DNA of 64,000 bases, from positions 2,542,001 through 2,606,000 of the forward strand of contig JAWNGF010000001.1 of the NCBI GenBank assembly GCA_037039685.1. The letters are read 5' to 3'. The notes beneath the pieces are model-generated. The model worked only from the letters and a program-made list of their open reading frames with translations, was not told where the DNA came from and did no database searches. Both the position numbers and the translations under genes were made by a program. How positions within the stretch are numbered: position 1 is the first letter of the stretch; every line of letters begins with the position of its first letter. Shown here piece after piece: positions 50,967 to 63,600 of the stretch. The stretch is from Ceratobasidium sp. AG-K. Taxonomy: Eukaryota; Basidiomycota; Agaricomycetes; Cantharellales; Ceratobasidiaceae.

Positions 50967-52523
50967 TACGTTCATCGTTGTCGGAGGTCTTCACCTTGAA
51001 TTGTTGCTCGTCGACTGGGGACTGTTGGCTTTCGCTCGTCCATCCAGCCCGTTTATATCTCGTACGGAGCGCAAGCAGGGCCAAACGCCAGGTCCTCGGG
51101 ACCCTGGACACTCGGACCCCGGAGCTTTTTAACATAGGGGGGCCGATGCTTAGACGTAATTGGTCCATCTGGGACTTTTTTGCGCTGGGTCCAGCGGGGG
51201 CACAGGGCGAGTCACATTTGACCATATTCTTGCGCTGTGATTAGGCGGGTCGACGGTGCTATCGTTCGGCGATTCTCGGTACGGTGCACGGACCTGGAGA
51301 CTTCTCGGTCGCCACCATGGAGCTTACTTTTAGCACGTTCAACTTGACGTGGCGTGACAATTTAATACGTGTAGCCGAGTTCTACTTTCAACGAGAATAA
51401 ATGGAACAAACTGTATCTATTCGCCTTGAGGGCTTGGGGATTCGCATATAGGCCGTTCACCGGGGTGATGGCGGGATCCGTGACATGATTTGGTGCCTAG
51501 CGCAGTGCATCGCGGGTAAATTACTCTATTTTGGAAGCTGTTTCAAGCGCCAAAGCGACCATATATGGCACGCCCATCATTGGATTATCCATTACGTCCT
51601 TGACAACCTTTTGCTGCCCTTCGTACTAGAACGTGCTATGTGACGCGGCGCTTGACGCACTTGTCTACGCAACCCAGCAATAATTTATACACGTGTCTCT
51701 AGGGAATTACAGATAATTTTCTCTCACCGATGCGTCACTGACTCGACTGCAGCGGGCGCCCCGAGTCAGTTTGCACAATCTAAATCCCGGCCTGTATGCG
51801 CACAATACGTGATACTAGCGTAAATGCGCACGACCAGTTCCTTGATACAGCCAACTACCCAATATCCTGTATCCAAGCCCACAAACCGGATGGTCTGCTG
51901 AATTCAACATCCAGCCAATAGGATCGAGTATCTAGTATCATTTAGCGGTTGGCGCACAAAGGTTGATCGTCGCGCTTCTTGTTCACCTGCTCAAAGGGAC
52001 GAGCGAACCCATGCGACACAATGAAGTAGAAGTGGTGGGGCAACATTAGTTCATCCAGAAACGATGGCGAGTGGGCGAGTGGTGCGTATCCTAGGAAGGG
52101 AACCTAGTCTCCGGCGAAGCGGTGTGCGAGCTTGTTATGGGTATCTGCGAGAACCCGGGCTGAAGTGTTTGAGATAGCCCTGAAACCGCTGTGCGCATTT
52201 TCCTGTGGGTAAAGCAGTGGGCGGTTGTTGAGGGGTTGCGTCGGCCCAGAGTGGTCGCGGTTTGCCGGTGGGAAATCGACGTATGGCTACAGAGTTTATA
52301 TGGACAGGAATGCCGAGTCTTAGGAATTATCATAACACCGCGGGGATGCTCGATTTGATACAGTTATTTGTTTGGCAAGTGCATTTATTTGTATTTATAC
52401 ATTCGATGAAGTCAAAATCAACCACTACCTCCCACGCCGTGTTACATACACTATATGCGTCGTATCTCAGTCCTACATGTACATATCGTGCTACAAGTAA
52501 CCGGTTAGTTGCCTTGATTATGA
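50967..52523. other. Intergenic region of about 1.5 kb
   Basis: Upstream flank of the acidic-tailed gene and downstream flank of PI31. No supported gene; open frames are short and mutually overlapping. Confidence 0.45.
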
Positions 52524-53719
52524 TCAAAGGTAAAATCCACGTACGTGACCGAAGCCAGGCGGCATAAACTCGTCATTACCTGGGTTGCCTGATCCTGGAG
52601 GGCGACGAGGCATAGCTCCGCGTCCGCCTAGCGGGTCAGGTCCGATGGGATCGAACCTATGCTCAAATCATCAATACCCAATCCTTGAGTGTTAGTAAAC
52701 GACTTACCTAGCACCAGGTGGCGCGCCCATGGGCGGCAAATATCCGTCACCGCCCCACGGGCCCATGCCACCCATGCCACCCATTCCGCCCCGACCACCA
52801 CGCCTTCCAAGCGCCAGAGGGTCATTAAACATGGGATGATCAGGTCCAACAAACATGCCGTCGCCTCCAGCGCCGGGAGGAGCAAACAGCGGAGGCGGAG
52901 CAAACGGGTTGTGTCGTCCACCCAGCGGGTCAAGATCCGAGCGACCGACCTCGAGCGGGTTGCGCGGGTACGGGTTCATACCTGGGTGCGCGTATGGTCG
53001 GTCAAGAGATGGTGGTGGCGAGGCATTGCGAGGCTGCGCGCGGGGTGCGGAGGATGTCGCTGCCGCGGCGGTTGCGTCCGAGCTACAAGAAAGGTTAGGC
53101 AAAGTGAGTCAAGATGGCTATAGGACTTACGATTCTTGGTATCCCTCTTTGCGGAGACCTGGAAGAAGTGGCTGGATGATGTTGATTTTGAATAGAGAGA
53201 TGAGGTCGGTGACGCGCGAGGAAGAGATGTACCCGTGTACAAGTGGTCGATCTGTCGACTGAGCGTCGTGCGGGAAAAACGAGGGCGATAGGTAGTCTTG
53301 AGTGGCGATCTCAAATGTTTTGGTCTTGTCGTCCTGTGGAAGCCGATGAGTGAGTCATTCCGCCGAATGGCAGTGGTGACACCAACCTCGAGTGCGATTC
53401 CATGCACAATCACTTTGTTGGAAATTTTTACAAGCTTCAACAGAAAGGTAAAAGAGCTCTGCTCGTGCTTGTATTTGAACGTATATACATCCGGGCCCTT
53501 GTTATTCCAGCCACTGGGTAATAGCCCTGGAGCACTGGCCTCGGGCTCTTTGGCTGGGGCAGACTCGTCAATAGCCACAAGCCTGAACCCGAGTGCCGTC
53601 ATAGCAGAGTGCAAAAGCAAAGCTAGTGCATCTTGGGGAGTAGAAAGAGTCTTGGAGGACTCGGGCAACAGACGAGGAACGTTGCCCAAGAGTGCGCTCG
53701 CATCGAGAAGATCGGCCAT
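52524..53719 (-). CDS. PI31-like proteasome regulator
   Basis: Binds the 20S proteasome and F-box proteins (PSMF1/PI31 family). Start ATG 53717-53719 (MADLLDASALLGNVPRLLPE); stop TGA 52524-52526. The N-terminal FP domain (residues about 20-160) includes DALALLLHSAMTALGFRLVA, DVYTFKYKHEQSSFTFLLKL, KVIVHGIALEDDKTKTFEI and FKINIIQPLLPGLRKEGY. The C-terminal half is Pro/Gly-rich with the family motifs NPLEVGRSDLDPLG, DHPMFNDPL, a GRGGMGGMGGMGPWGG repeat, RFDPIGPDPLGG and NPGNDEFMPPGFG. The protein ends RGFYL: Phe-Tyr-Leu fits the hydrophobic-Tyr-any (HbYX) tail that docks into the 20S alpha ring. Four introns. Divergent from the FYVE-RING gene by 117 bp. Confidence 0.92.
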
Positions 53720-53836
53720 GGTGGCATGCGTAAGTGGCGTTCATCATATTAGCTAAGTATTTAAACCCTCCGTGGCTGTCCTCGAGTCACGTGGATACTT
53801 TCGCTCTCTCCGACCGCGGTGATTTTCAGCACAAGT

Positions 53837-56800
53837 ATGAGCAACGCGCCAGGTGACCCATTGAGCACGATTGACGAGTGAGTGCGCAGACCAACTCGCT
53901 ATTTATGCTAATTATATGCAGGCTGCCCAGTGTCTCGCCCAGTCCCGCCCCCGAGTCTGTGCCAGCGATAGCCGTCCACGCCGACGAAGATGATGATGAG
54001 GAAGAGTTTGTGTATCCTGGTGAACCGGAGCCGGAGCCAGAGCCGGAACGCGAACCCGCCCCCATATCGACACCTTTGCAGCCTATGGATGACCCTTTGA
54101 GTGCTGCGAGCGAGGCGGCTCCACTGACTCTGGCGATTCCATCTGTGACCGAGTCTCAGCCCCAGAGTCCCCAGCCAACAAGCTCCCAACTAGACGCGAT
54201 ATACAATGCTGCTGCTGCTGGGTCTTTGTTGGAGCTCCAAAGCATGTTTGCAGATACGCGTGTTGCCGCCTTTGCACTCGCCAACGACGCGGCACCAAGG
54301 ACTGGTTTGACGGCCTTGCATGCAGCCGCAAGTCGAGGAAAACTGGCGGTTGTTCGGTGGTGTAAGTCGGGTGTTTTATCCGTGTAATTGCTCTGATAAT
54401 GTGCTTGCAGTGGTCGAAGAGTGCGGCGCCATGTCTGACTTGGAAGACAAAGAGGGAGAGGTGAGCTCGCTCAAATTGGCCTAGGGTGGCTGCTTATCAT
54501 CACGCGAGCCAGACTTCTCTGCACAAGGCCGCTCTCAACGGCCATCTCTCGGTAGTCACCTATCTTCTAGGACCAGAAGGAAAAGCAGATGTGCACGCCC
54601 AAGACGCAGACGGTTGGACTGCGCTCCACAATGCTTGTTCCAAGGTAGGCTGACGTGCCCTTGCGAATGTGTTTGTGTTTAGTCTATTCTAGGGCTATCT
54701 TGACATTGTTCGGTTCCTCTGCGAGTCGGCTGGCGCTGCAGACCAACTGGAGTCTGGGGAACGCACCATTCGTGGCGTAGACCTCAAAAGCAAAGGAGGA
54801 TGGACCCCACTCAGTACGTGGCGTCCTTATCGTGGTTCGCTCTTTTCCTCATGTATTACAGTGAACGCTGCTTCGAAGGGGCATCTTCCAGTTGTTTTGT
54901 ATCTATTGACCAAACAGGCCGCAGATCCCATGGTAGGTGCGGGTGTTCATCACCGCGACACGTTCTCACGTCCTGGTAGATTCGCAACAACTGGGGAGAA
55001 ACGGCCTATGATATTGCTGCAGCAGTCTTTGAAGTCTGGATTTGTGAGGTGAGCATTCCGCATATTCAGCCAGGCAGCTATTCTAAATTTAATCCAGGTT
55101 TTGCAAAAAGCCGAAGCTGACCGTTGGCAAGGCTCTCAGACGGCGTACAACCCACTCAGTGTGCACACCACTGTGCCTCTACTTCTCTTGTGAGTCTATT
55201 TCATTGTTTGTTTCATGATCCTGTCTGAAGAAACACATCTCCTTTGCCTACTTGACATTTGCCAAATTTCAGCGAACAACAGCGTCTTGATGTACGTCTC
55301 AAGACCCTCGCCACTTCAGGCGGAAGACCCAAGTTCTCAGCTTCCGGACTGGGTAAACGGGGCCGACGCGGACCGTTTGAGCTCTGCTTGCCGGTTGGGT
55401 TCCAAGTATCCAGCCCGCCCAACACTCCGACCACCGAGGCGCCTCGCACTCCAACCGGCAGTACGCCTCGTTCACCGGGTGGCGCTAGCACAAATGGCGC
55501 GGGGTCGAGCGTAAATGGCACGTCGCCCGGCTATGTGGCTGCGTGGAGGAGCGATGTCATGCTTCCAACGCTGCAGCAGCCATTCATTCTGCCTGCGCCC
55601 GTACCCTCGCAAGGACGCGCACGGGAGGGGGTCGAAAGGAGCCACTTTTGGCTGTAAGTCCCCTACCTAGTCATGCACCTCCCAGTCTTACCCCTTTCAG
55701 TTCCGACTGGACGCTCGACCTTACCCACCCACGCGTCAATGCTTCAGAAGGCTGGCAATACGCCCAGTCGTTTGATGATCCCGACGACAAATGGACGGCC
55801 GACCCTCCAGCGGCGCTAGACAAACTCCTCCAAGGCACTGGTTCTGCACTTGGGGGTGGGGTCGCCACCAAGTGGGTCCGACGCCGTCGATGGGTACGCG
55901 TCATGCGTCGCAGGTTGGATATTCCTCCGCTACCATTCATGGAGCCCAGTGGGATGTACTGGGTCGGTGCGGATGGCGGGATGGTCCCTGCTGGTGAAGA
56001 GGGCGAGGGTGAGGAGATGGGTATGCTTGGGGCGGGTGGAGATTACGTTGCGCGAGCAAAGTATGTCGCTGATGGGGCGGTCGACATGCCTTTGATCCAG
56101 TTGGACGCTGTCGAGTACGGAAGGAGGGTCGCGAAGCTTGAGAGGGCAGTGAACGATTTGAAGGCTGGCTTGGCTGGTGAGTCGTGGCTAGTTGGGTTTG
56201 AGTCGTTCTAACTGTGCTGGTTAGGCGATGATAACCAAGAGAGGAAGCGCAAAGCTGAAGCGCTGGTGGATGAGTACAGCCGCGAGCTGGAAAAGACTCG
56301 GGCAGCCGCCGCCGCAGCTGGACACACCATTTCTGCTGAAGGCAAGCCCTGCCCCTCCATCCATTCGACTACAACTCACCAAGCACAGATACCCAAGACG
56401 TGGCCGACGACGACTCGTCCGATGAAAGTTTCCACTACCCAGGCTCACCGACATCGACAGCGCGACCGCCCTCTGTGCGATCGCATATCACCACCACGAC
56501 GGACTACTTTACCCAATCCCGTCGGCCCTCGGCGGCCCCACACGACCTCACGCCGCAGCTGTCCCAAGCACCCGAGTTCCGCGTCCCGACGCACGAAGCG
56601 CCACAAAAGGTGCACACTCCACACTGGACTCCGCCGACTCCACATTCGATCCAGACGCGGTGGGAGCCGGACGATGCCGTTCTCGAGTGTCGTGGATGCC
56701 GTAGAAAGTTTACGTGGCTGCTGCGGAAACATGTATGTCTTGCCGTTTCTGCTATGCTGGATGTGGCGCTGACTGGTTGGTAGCATTGTCGACGATGTGG

Positions 56801-57517
56801 CCAAATCTTTTGCGACAGGTGTTCGTCTCGGCGGGCTGTACTCGACCCGTCTGATGTAGTGCTGGAGCCGTCACTTGCCGAGCAGCATGCGAACATGGGT
56901 GGGTCCTCGACGCACCGCGTTTGTGAGCCATGCTATGATGCCACAACGGCGAGTGTGGGAGTTCCGAGGTCATTGAGGACGCCCGAGAGGATCATGGTCG
57001 ACGCACAGAGTTTGTTGGTGCCTAGTCATATGCGGAGTCAGGAGAGCTCGCAGATTAGCGATTTGGCCGAGTGAGTGTGATCGTTTCTACCCTGCATGCG
57101 AGCTCTAACACGAGTGCAGCTGTCCGGTGTGCAACCAAAACTTGGCCGACCTGGGCTCAGCAGCTGTGCAGGAAGATCACGTCCGAATGTGTCTCGAAGG
57201 TGGGGCTGGACCAGCGAGTCAGTCTGCACGCTACTTGGTGTACAAGCTTCCTGCTGAGAGTGCGTTGATTGGGACCGAGTGTGTGATTTGCTTGGAAGAG
57301 TTTGTTAAAGGTGGGCACTTGACGCTCTATACATGTCTCTTTGCTAAATGGTTTACCAGGATCTCTTGTCGCCCGGTTGAGTTGTTTGTGTACTTTTCAT
57401 AATGGTATGTTCACTCACCATCCCGGATTCATGAGTTTGCTAAACGCGCATGTAGGATGCCTTGCGTCGTGGCTCCAGCGCGGACGGAGCTGCCCCGTTC
57501 ACGCTCGCGACGCATAA
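53837..57517 (+). CDS. Ankyrin-DysF-FYVE-RING protein, putative endosomal E3 ligase
   Basis: Start ATG 53837-53839 (MSNAPGDPLSTIDE), stop TAA 57515-57517; about 950 residues over about a dozen exons. Order: an acidic EPEP-repeat N-terminus; ankyrin repeats (GLTALHAAASRGKLAVVRWL, GETSLHKAALNGHLSVVTYL, GWTALHNACSKGYLDIVRFL, GWTPLMNAASKGHLPVVLYL); a dysferlin/peroxin DysF pair (WTLDLTHPRVNASEGWQYA and KWVRRRRWVRVMRRRL); a short coiled coil (YGRRVAKLERAVNDLKAGL); then FYVE (RWEPDDAVLECRGCRRKF, LLRKHHCRRCGQIFCDRCS), a CPVCNQNL cluster and a RING (ECVICLEEF, then LSCLCTFHNGCLASWLQRGR, then SCPVHARDA). FYVE targets PI3P membranes; the RING has His where CPxC normally ends. By analogy to yeast Pib1, a vacuolar or endosomal ubiquitin ligase. 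A frame change near 56.34 kb needs an intron or an error. Confidence 0.85.
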
Positions 57518-57842
57518 CTGCTAATAGATGTGATGCTAATCTTGTAATGTCCCCATGTTGCCTTGTAATGTCATGTCACGCTCGGAACAGCCCAAAAATA
57601 CAGGTTTCTTGCGACACAACCCAAATAGCATCAAACCCCAAGATTTTATACGACTGCGACGAGAATATATACAAGCTGAAGAAATGTTCCCGGAGCTCAT
57701 CGTGGTGTAGACCAGGACTGGCTCCAGTAGTGCGCGCGCGTGTAATACAACCCAAAAAACAGCGACAAGAAAAACTACATGATAGCGATTGGTCTTTACC
57801 GTATTATCATCCTCAAGAATTAAATCGCCCCCCATCCTTCAA

Positions 57843-59119
57843 TTAGCGCTGTCTGCGCGAGCCACTGTACTGTGCTGCGTCTCCAAACGACAAATACTGC
57901 ATTGACCGAACCGAGGACGTTCCACCGCCGGCTCCTCCACTACCGTTCATGCTCCACTGGATGGGCGTCGTGACATCAATATCCCTCAGGCCCCGACGTG
58001 CACTCTCGTATTCGGCATCGTCAACACGCTGGCGCTCGATTGCAATAGCTCGGGCAACGGCCAACCGCTGGAGCTCTTCCTCGCTTTCGTCGGACAAATA
58101 ATCCGTCGAGTCGGTTCCGATGGTCGTATTGGACGACTCGGAACCTGAATCAGACATGGCGCGGGACGCCTGCATAGTCGAGAGCGACGTGGCAAGCGAA
58201 GACAGGTTCAACGGTTCGCTCGGAGGAGGGGGGACAGCTCCGTTGCTTGGACGGCCAGATACCGGATTGGCACGGACGGTATTGTGCCTGGTAGGCTGGT
58301 CGTACGAGCCCTGACGGACGGGGGCCGGAGGGACACCGGGTGCGTCGTAGGAACCCTGGCGGCGTGAAGTGTACCGCTCGTCCCTGTCACCTCGTCGGCC
58401 GATATCATCCCTGTCCCGTCGGACTGCGTCGGTGCTGCGTCTCGGAGTCGCAGCAGAGAGCGGTGGGGTGCGCGAAGGCTGTGGTGCGGGTTCTGCAAAT
58501 TGGGGAATAGGCGAACGTCGTTGCGCTGGGGCAGTACGAATCGTCGACACGGATTGGGGGAGTGCGCGCTGGTCCCAGGCTGCCAGAACGGCTACATAGT
58601 GCTCTTTATCTATCATTGGGGCGTCTTCGGGGCGCGGAGGGCGACAACATCCTGGCCTGAAAAACCAAATGAAGGCGCGAAAAGACACAAAATACTCGAC
58701 TTACCATCCTTGGTTGTTCGAGGGTTGAGTCGAGGGGTACTCTTTTGCCCACTGTTTTCGGGGTTAGGTTTTATCCACTGCTGAGTCGCAATGCTGACCT
58801 TGCAGAAGCCACATCCGTTTATTGTGGGTACGCCTATGATTGATCAGTGGACTAGATCAGACAGTGGATCAGAGAACTACTTACCGGTATTGCGAAAGTA
58901 GATTATATCTGACCTAGGAGGACGGTGTGAGCCTGGAGTTCGGTGGCCGCGTGGGAGACACGAGGCTCGGGAGACACGAGGCGGGACTTACCTGTGGTTT
59001 GCGCGGTTTCTGCACATGCCTAGCGACTGGCGGTGGGAGCATTCGCGTATAGGCGTCCCGAGCACTCGGCACGCAAGACACGTATACGTCCCATCCGGTT
59101 GATCGCGCACTACACACAT
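57843..59119 (-). CDS. Unrecognised protein with N-terminal Cys/His cluster
   Basis: Start ATG 59117-59119 (MCVVRDQPDGTYTCLACRVL), stop TAA 57843-57845, five exons with phase-consistent GT-AG introns, about 385 residues. The first 110 residues carry a regular set of Cys/His: TCLACRV, RECSHRQ, LGMCRNRANH, NGCGFCKW, GCCRPP. This looks like a small zinc-binding module spread over four exons. Then a helix (DKEHYVAVLAAWDQRALPQ), a long Arg/Ser/Pro-rich disordered region with repeats RQGSYDAPG and RQGSYDQPT, an acidic segment (TDYLSDESEEELQRLAVAR) and a Gly-rich end. I do not recognise the family. The module may bind nucleic acid or protein; unproven. Confidence 0.65.
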
Positions 59120-59557
59120 TGCAGGTGGTCGCCGTATCGATTCCTACCCATATACCCAATCGGGAAACTCATAACGCCCTGAGCATGGGCCCTGAGTAAG
59201 CACACCAAGCGCCAAGATCACGTGAAGTCTCGCGCATGAGCGGTGTGCAGCGTGAAGACGCCGGCAGTAAAGCTTAAATGCATTGTTGTGGGCCAAGCCC
59301 AGGCTTGGCTGTAGAGACGGAAACGTCCAAAGAATGGCTTGGGAGTGCGGACATATGGTGTGTCGGCAAAAAGAAAATAACGGAGATTGGATATAGCATA
59401 AATTGGCTCAATGGAAAAGTCCTGCCTTCCAGAAACACAGCATTGCAGGTGACCATTGGGTGACCTCATATAATCCGATCGCTCCTCTGCCCTACTGCCA
59501 TCGTCTATATCCCACTGGCTGACCTCGATCTTCTAAACACACATTCAATCCGCGACG
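59120..59557. promoter_or_regulatory. Divergent promoter region, Cys-cluster protein/NCS-1
   Basis: About 440 bp between divergent start codons. CATATAATCC near 59466 is a weak TATA-like site about 90 bp before the NCS-1 ATG. No gene seen. Confidence 0.4.
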
Positions 59558-60392
59558 ATGGGTAACAAAGCCAGCAAGCTTTCGCCGGAACAGCTCGTAG
59601 AGCTCCAGAAGAACACATACTGTATGTGCCACAGGTCTCTCCGGCGCTCATCATTTTGACCGTATTCCAGTCGACAAGAAGGAATTACAGCAGTGGTGGG
59701 TCCATGACGGCATCGCTGAGCGCCCGAATCTCAGTTGTTAACCTCGTTCATCCAGGTACAAAGGTTTCCTCAAGGATTGCCCTAGTGGTCAACTCGACAA
59801 GCACGAGTTTTCCCGTATTTACAAGCAATTCTTCCCCTTTGGCGACCCGGGCCAGTTTGCGGACTATGTCTTCAATGTCTTTGACAATGACAAGAACGGG
59901 ACCATTGACTTTAAGGAGTTCATTGGTGCCCTGAGCGTTACCAGCCGAGGACGCCTCGATGAGAAGCTCAAATGTGAGTCGGGCACGATCTAGTGTGGCT
60001 GAGCATTGGACTGAGGGTATGGGCTAGGGGCATTCCAATTGTACGACATTGACGGAGATGGGTTCATTACATACGACGAGATGCTCCAGATCGTACGGTC
60101 TATATACAAGATGACAGGCCAGATGGTCAAGCTGCCTGCCGACGAGGACACGCCTGAAAAGGTGAGTAGCTGTGCTTACCCTATTTGGGCGTCTGGGACT
60201 GAATCCGCCACAGCGCGTGGACAAGATCTTCAGGAATATGGACAGGGACAAGGATGCTCGACTGACCTATGATGAGTTTGTCGAGGGCAGCAAGCAGGAT
60301 CCTACAATTGTCCAGGTAAATACATCACTAGCTCCACACGACCCCAACTGACGCGATTGCAGGCGCTATCGCTCTACGATGGACTGGTCTAA
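59558..60392 (+). CDS. NCS1: Neuronal calcium sensor 1 (frequenin)
   Basis: Calcium-binding regulator of phosphatidylinositol 4-kinase in yeasts (Frq1/Ncs1). Start ATG 59558-59560 ([20 protein letters not shown]): Gly2 in MGNKASK is a strong N-myristoylation site. EF1 is degenerate ([11 protein letters not shown]), as in all family members. EF2 ([12 protein letters not shown]) and EF3 ([12 protein letters not shown]) are canonical. EF4 ([12 protein letters not shown]) has Ala in place of the central Gly and may bind weakly. It ends [12 protein letters not shown], the family C-terminus, at TAA 60390-60392. Five introns, 190 residues. Confidence 0.96.
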
Positions 60393-60617
60393 GCGCTGGT
60401 TCAGTTATTCCAGTCTGCATGCTGTGATACCCCGTTGCGCAGCACTCTGTAGGCCGCTGCGCTCTTGTCTATGATTTCTACACCGATGTACTCTAGCCCA
60501 ACGCATGAAATGGACAAAGTCACTTAGAGCACAGCCTGCCCCTAAGATTGTAATTGGTTGATTATCACACGCGGTTAAGCGCCGAGTTGAGCACCTTTGA
60601 CGACAACCACGACGACC

Positions 60618-63600
60618 ATGAGGCTGCTCTCGGCGGTAGCAGCACTCACGCTCGCACTGCCGCTGCGGGTGTATGCGACGCCAAATTCAGTACCTTTTCA
60701 AAGCTGTATTTCATCCCAGACGTTGTCGGATGACCGCTATGACCCCGGCGAGAGGATCAACCTGACGTCGGTCTATGCTCAGATCGCTGACGTCGGTGAC
60801 GGCAAAGGCAACCAACTCCGGCTCACTATGTTGGCTAATGTAGGCAAAGAACTCAATGGGTGGAATAACCAGACCAGTCTATCGAGTACGTCCTATGTCT
60901 CTACTCAAACCCAGCCGCTAACCGGACAAAAGCTACCCTCTCATCCACACAACAAGCATTGCGACTATCGATGTCCATTTTGAAAAAACGTGGTTCTGCT
61001 ATAGACTTGTCCCCCCTGCGCCCAACGTACCCAAAAACTTCACCGATACAGACTGCAGCATCCCTGCCGGTGAACTTGCGTTTGGAATCACAACGCCTCT
61101 CAATCACGACTACCACCTCGCCACACTCAACACCCGTATTCAGATCCTCGACACGAGCAACCCTGCCAAGGAACTCGCGTGTTACGATGTCAGTGTTACA
61201 CCCATCGAGGATACGGGTGTCGGTGGATCCTTTGACCTTGCTGGAATCGTCTTCTGGGCCTCGGTTGGGCTGGCAATGGCATACTGGGTCGTAGTGGGAT
61301 TGGCCCGGATTGCAGCCGCTTGGAGACGCGGAAGTTGGGATGCCAGTCAGCGGGCTGTGTATATTCGTTGGGCAGGGACGGTCTTGGCAAGTGCTATCAG
61401 TGGAGAACGGTTGGCCGCGTCCCCGGCACTGTTGCGGTTTGGTGAGTTGGGCTGTGTTGAGCCGCGGGCCAACCTGACCAGGATACGATAGCTACGCCTT
61501 CGATGCGCGATATCATCTTTCATACACAATGGTGCGCGAGTTTGGCTATGGTGGCCGTCGACTGGCCGGATTTCATCTGTACGTATGCGTTTAGCGGATT
61601 GTGCGGCCTGAACTGAGATTCGGTAGACCCCATCATGTCCAATACGGCATGGTCACATTTGCTGTACAGTACGTCTGCCCAAATCGGAGCGCGAACCCGC
61701 CTAACTCTCTCGTAGATGTAACCATTATCCAGGGCGCTGATTCGGCAGTTGAACACTGGTGGCCGCTCAGTACTCCTCCATTTAACCCTCCGGAAACATT
61801 CAGCACCCAGATCGCCAATACGTCATCTGCCCTGTACCTGGACGCCTCGGTTCCGAACACACTCTTCACCTTTCCGTCCTATCCCGAGGAAATGGATCGC
61901 GGTATCCCAGCGCTTGCTGCAGCAGTTGGCTTGCGCAAACAGGACCTGTTTGGGATGTGCGTTGCGACGTTTTTGGGAATCGTTGGATCCGCGCTGGTGA
62001 TCAGCGTGTTCATCTGGGCTGTCGACTGGCTCATCTCGAGCGTGGCCTCTGGAAAGTCTACGGGCCGTTCGCGGGGTATGGTGGCTGGTTCTAGCGGAGA
62101 CCGGGACATCAAGGACTTCACCTCGCCTCGCTCTCCTTCACCCGACTCCCAGCACCCTACCGCGACTCGCGGGCTGGGAGGACACGGGCACGCCCGTCGG
62201 GGTTGGTGGAGATACCGGCTCGGACAGAGTTCATTCCACGGAAGCGTCCTCCATGGAAATCTCGTCCGAGTACTTCTCCTGTTCCATTTGCCCATCACCA
62301 TCTTCTCGTGCTACCAATTTACGCTCGACCGGTCGACGGCAACGACACTCTCGGTCGTGCTCGCCGCGCTCACATTTGCGATATGCTCGGTTGGAATTCC
62401 GCTATTTTTGATTTACCGTGTGACCACAACGCCCACCGGCAAGCTCTATTCGGCGACTCGGACGCTCCTTTCGCTTGGTCCGTTGTACAACCACTATGGG
62501 CACGGAAGTCAGCTATTCGCTGGGATGTTTTTCGTCAGCAATATCGCACTCGGTGGGTCTGCCTTTTATGGTTCCTGCCAGCCTGTACTGACCTGCGCCT
62601 AGGCTCTGTAATCGGTGCGGGCCAGAAAAGCGGTACTGCACAGTCGGTCATCATACTTGTGATCGAGGTCGTAATGGCACTGGCGACAAGTATCTGGCTT
62701 CCATGGGGCAAAGGCGCGCACATGAGCTTGATTAGCTTTTTGTTTTGCGTGTTGAGGATTATCAGTTCGGTCTTGTTGGTCATCCTGAGTCCGGCGGTAA
62801 GCGTTTTCCTTGATTCTATGACGCATTTACTCATCCGACCTAGGTCGCGATTGGTGATTCGACCGGTGCTTGGATCGCCTATGCTATCCTCATCATCGCG
62901 GGCTTGATCTACCTCACATTCGTCCTTGTCCTCTTTATCAAAATCATCGAAGGCATAATCCGGCTCGTGTTCAAGATTTCGTTTGACCGCTCTCAGCACT
63001 CGGTCGACACTGGTTTGCTCGGCGCGCTTGGTCTGGCTGGATGCTGCGGAACTCGGGAGCGGAGAAAGAAGCGCTCCAGAGGCCACCGGTACCAACTTTC
63101 GGGAAGTATTTCCGGCAGTGCGAATTCCAAGGCTGGGCTCATGGGCCGGACGTCCAGTGGACTGGAGTACACTGTCGCCGCTTACCCACCGGTGAATGTC
63201 AATCACCCGCCTCCGAATGGACTTACGACCTATCCGCCGCCTCCCACTCCCCAGTCTTACCTACGCCCTGAACAGGTCTGGCAACCATATCAGGAAGCCG
63301 ACGAGGATGATGCCGGGAATATTATGCAGTCTTGGAATGCCCATCAACTACACAACAGCCCTCCGGGCCCACAAGTTCCAATTGCATCCCAACCTGGTCC
63401 AGGGTACCAGCCCGTACCGACCGCGCCTTCCGCGAGCTCGAGTTCGTCCGGCTTTGCACGCGTCAAGGGTGGCCGGGCACACTATGATTCGCCATTCGCG
63501 ATCCGAGCTCCCGCGCGACCTTCCCCGCTAAGCTCCCAAGTCCACCTCCCGCCCGGCGCACGTCCACCCGAGCTCGCAGGCACCCGCCAGCACTCTCGGA

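Noticed and set aside
52630..52660. T-arm-like GGTTCGATCCC on the minus strand, suggesting a tRNA
   Set aside because: It encodes RFDPIGPDP of the PI31 protein and no matching acceptor stem or A box surrounds it.
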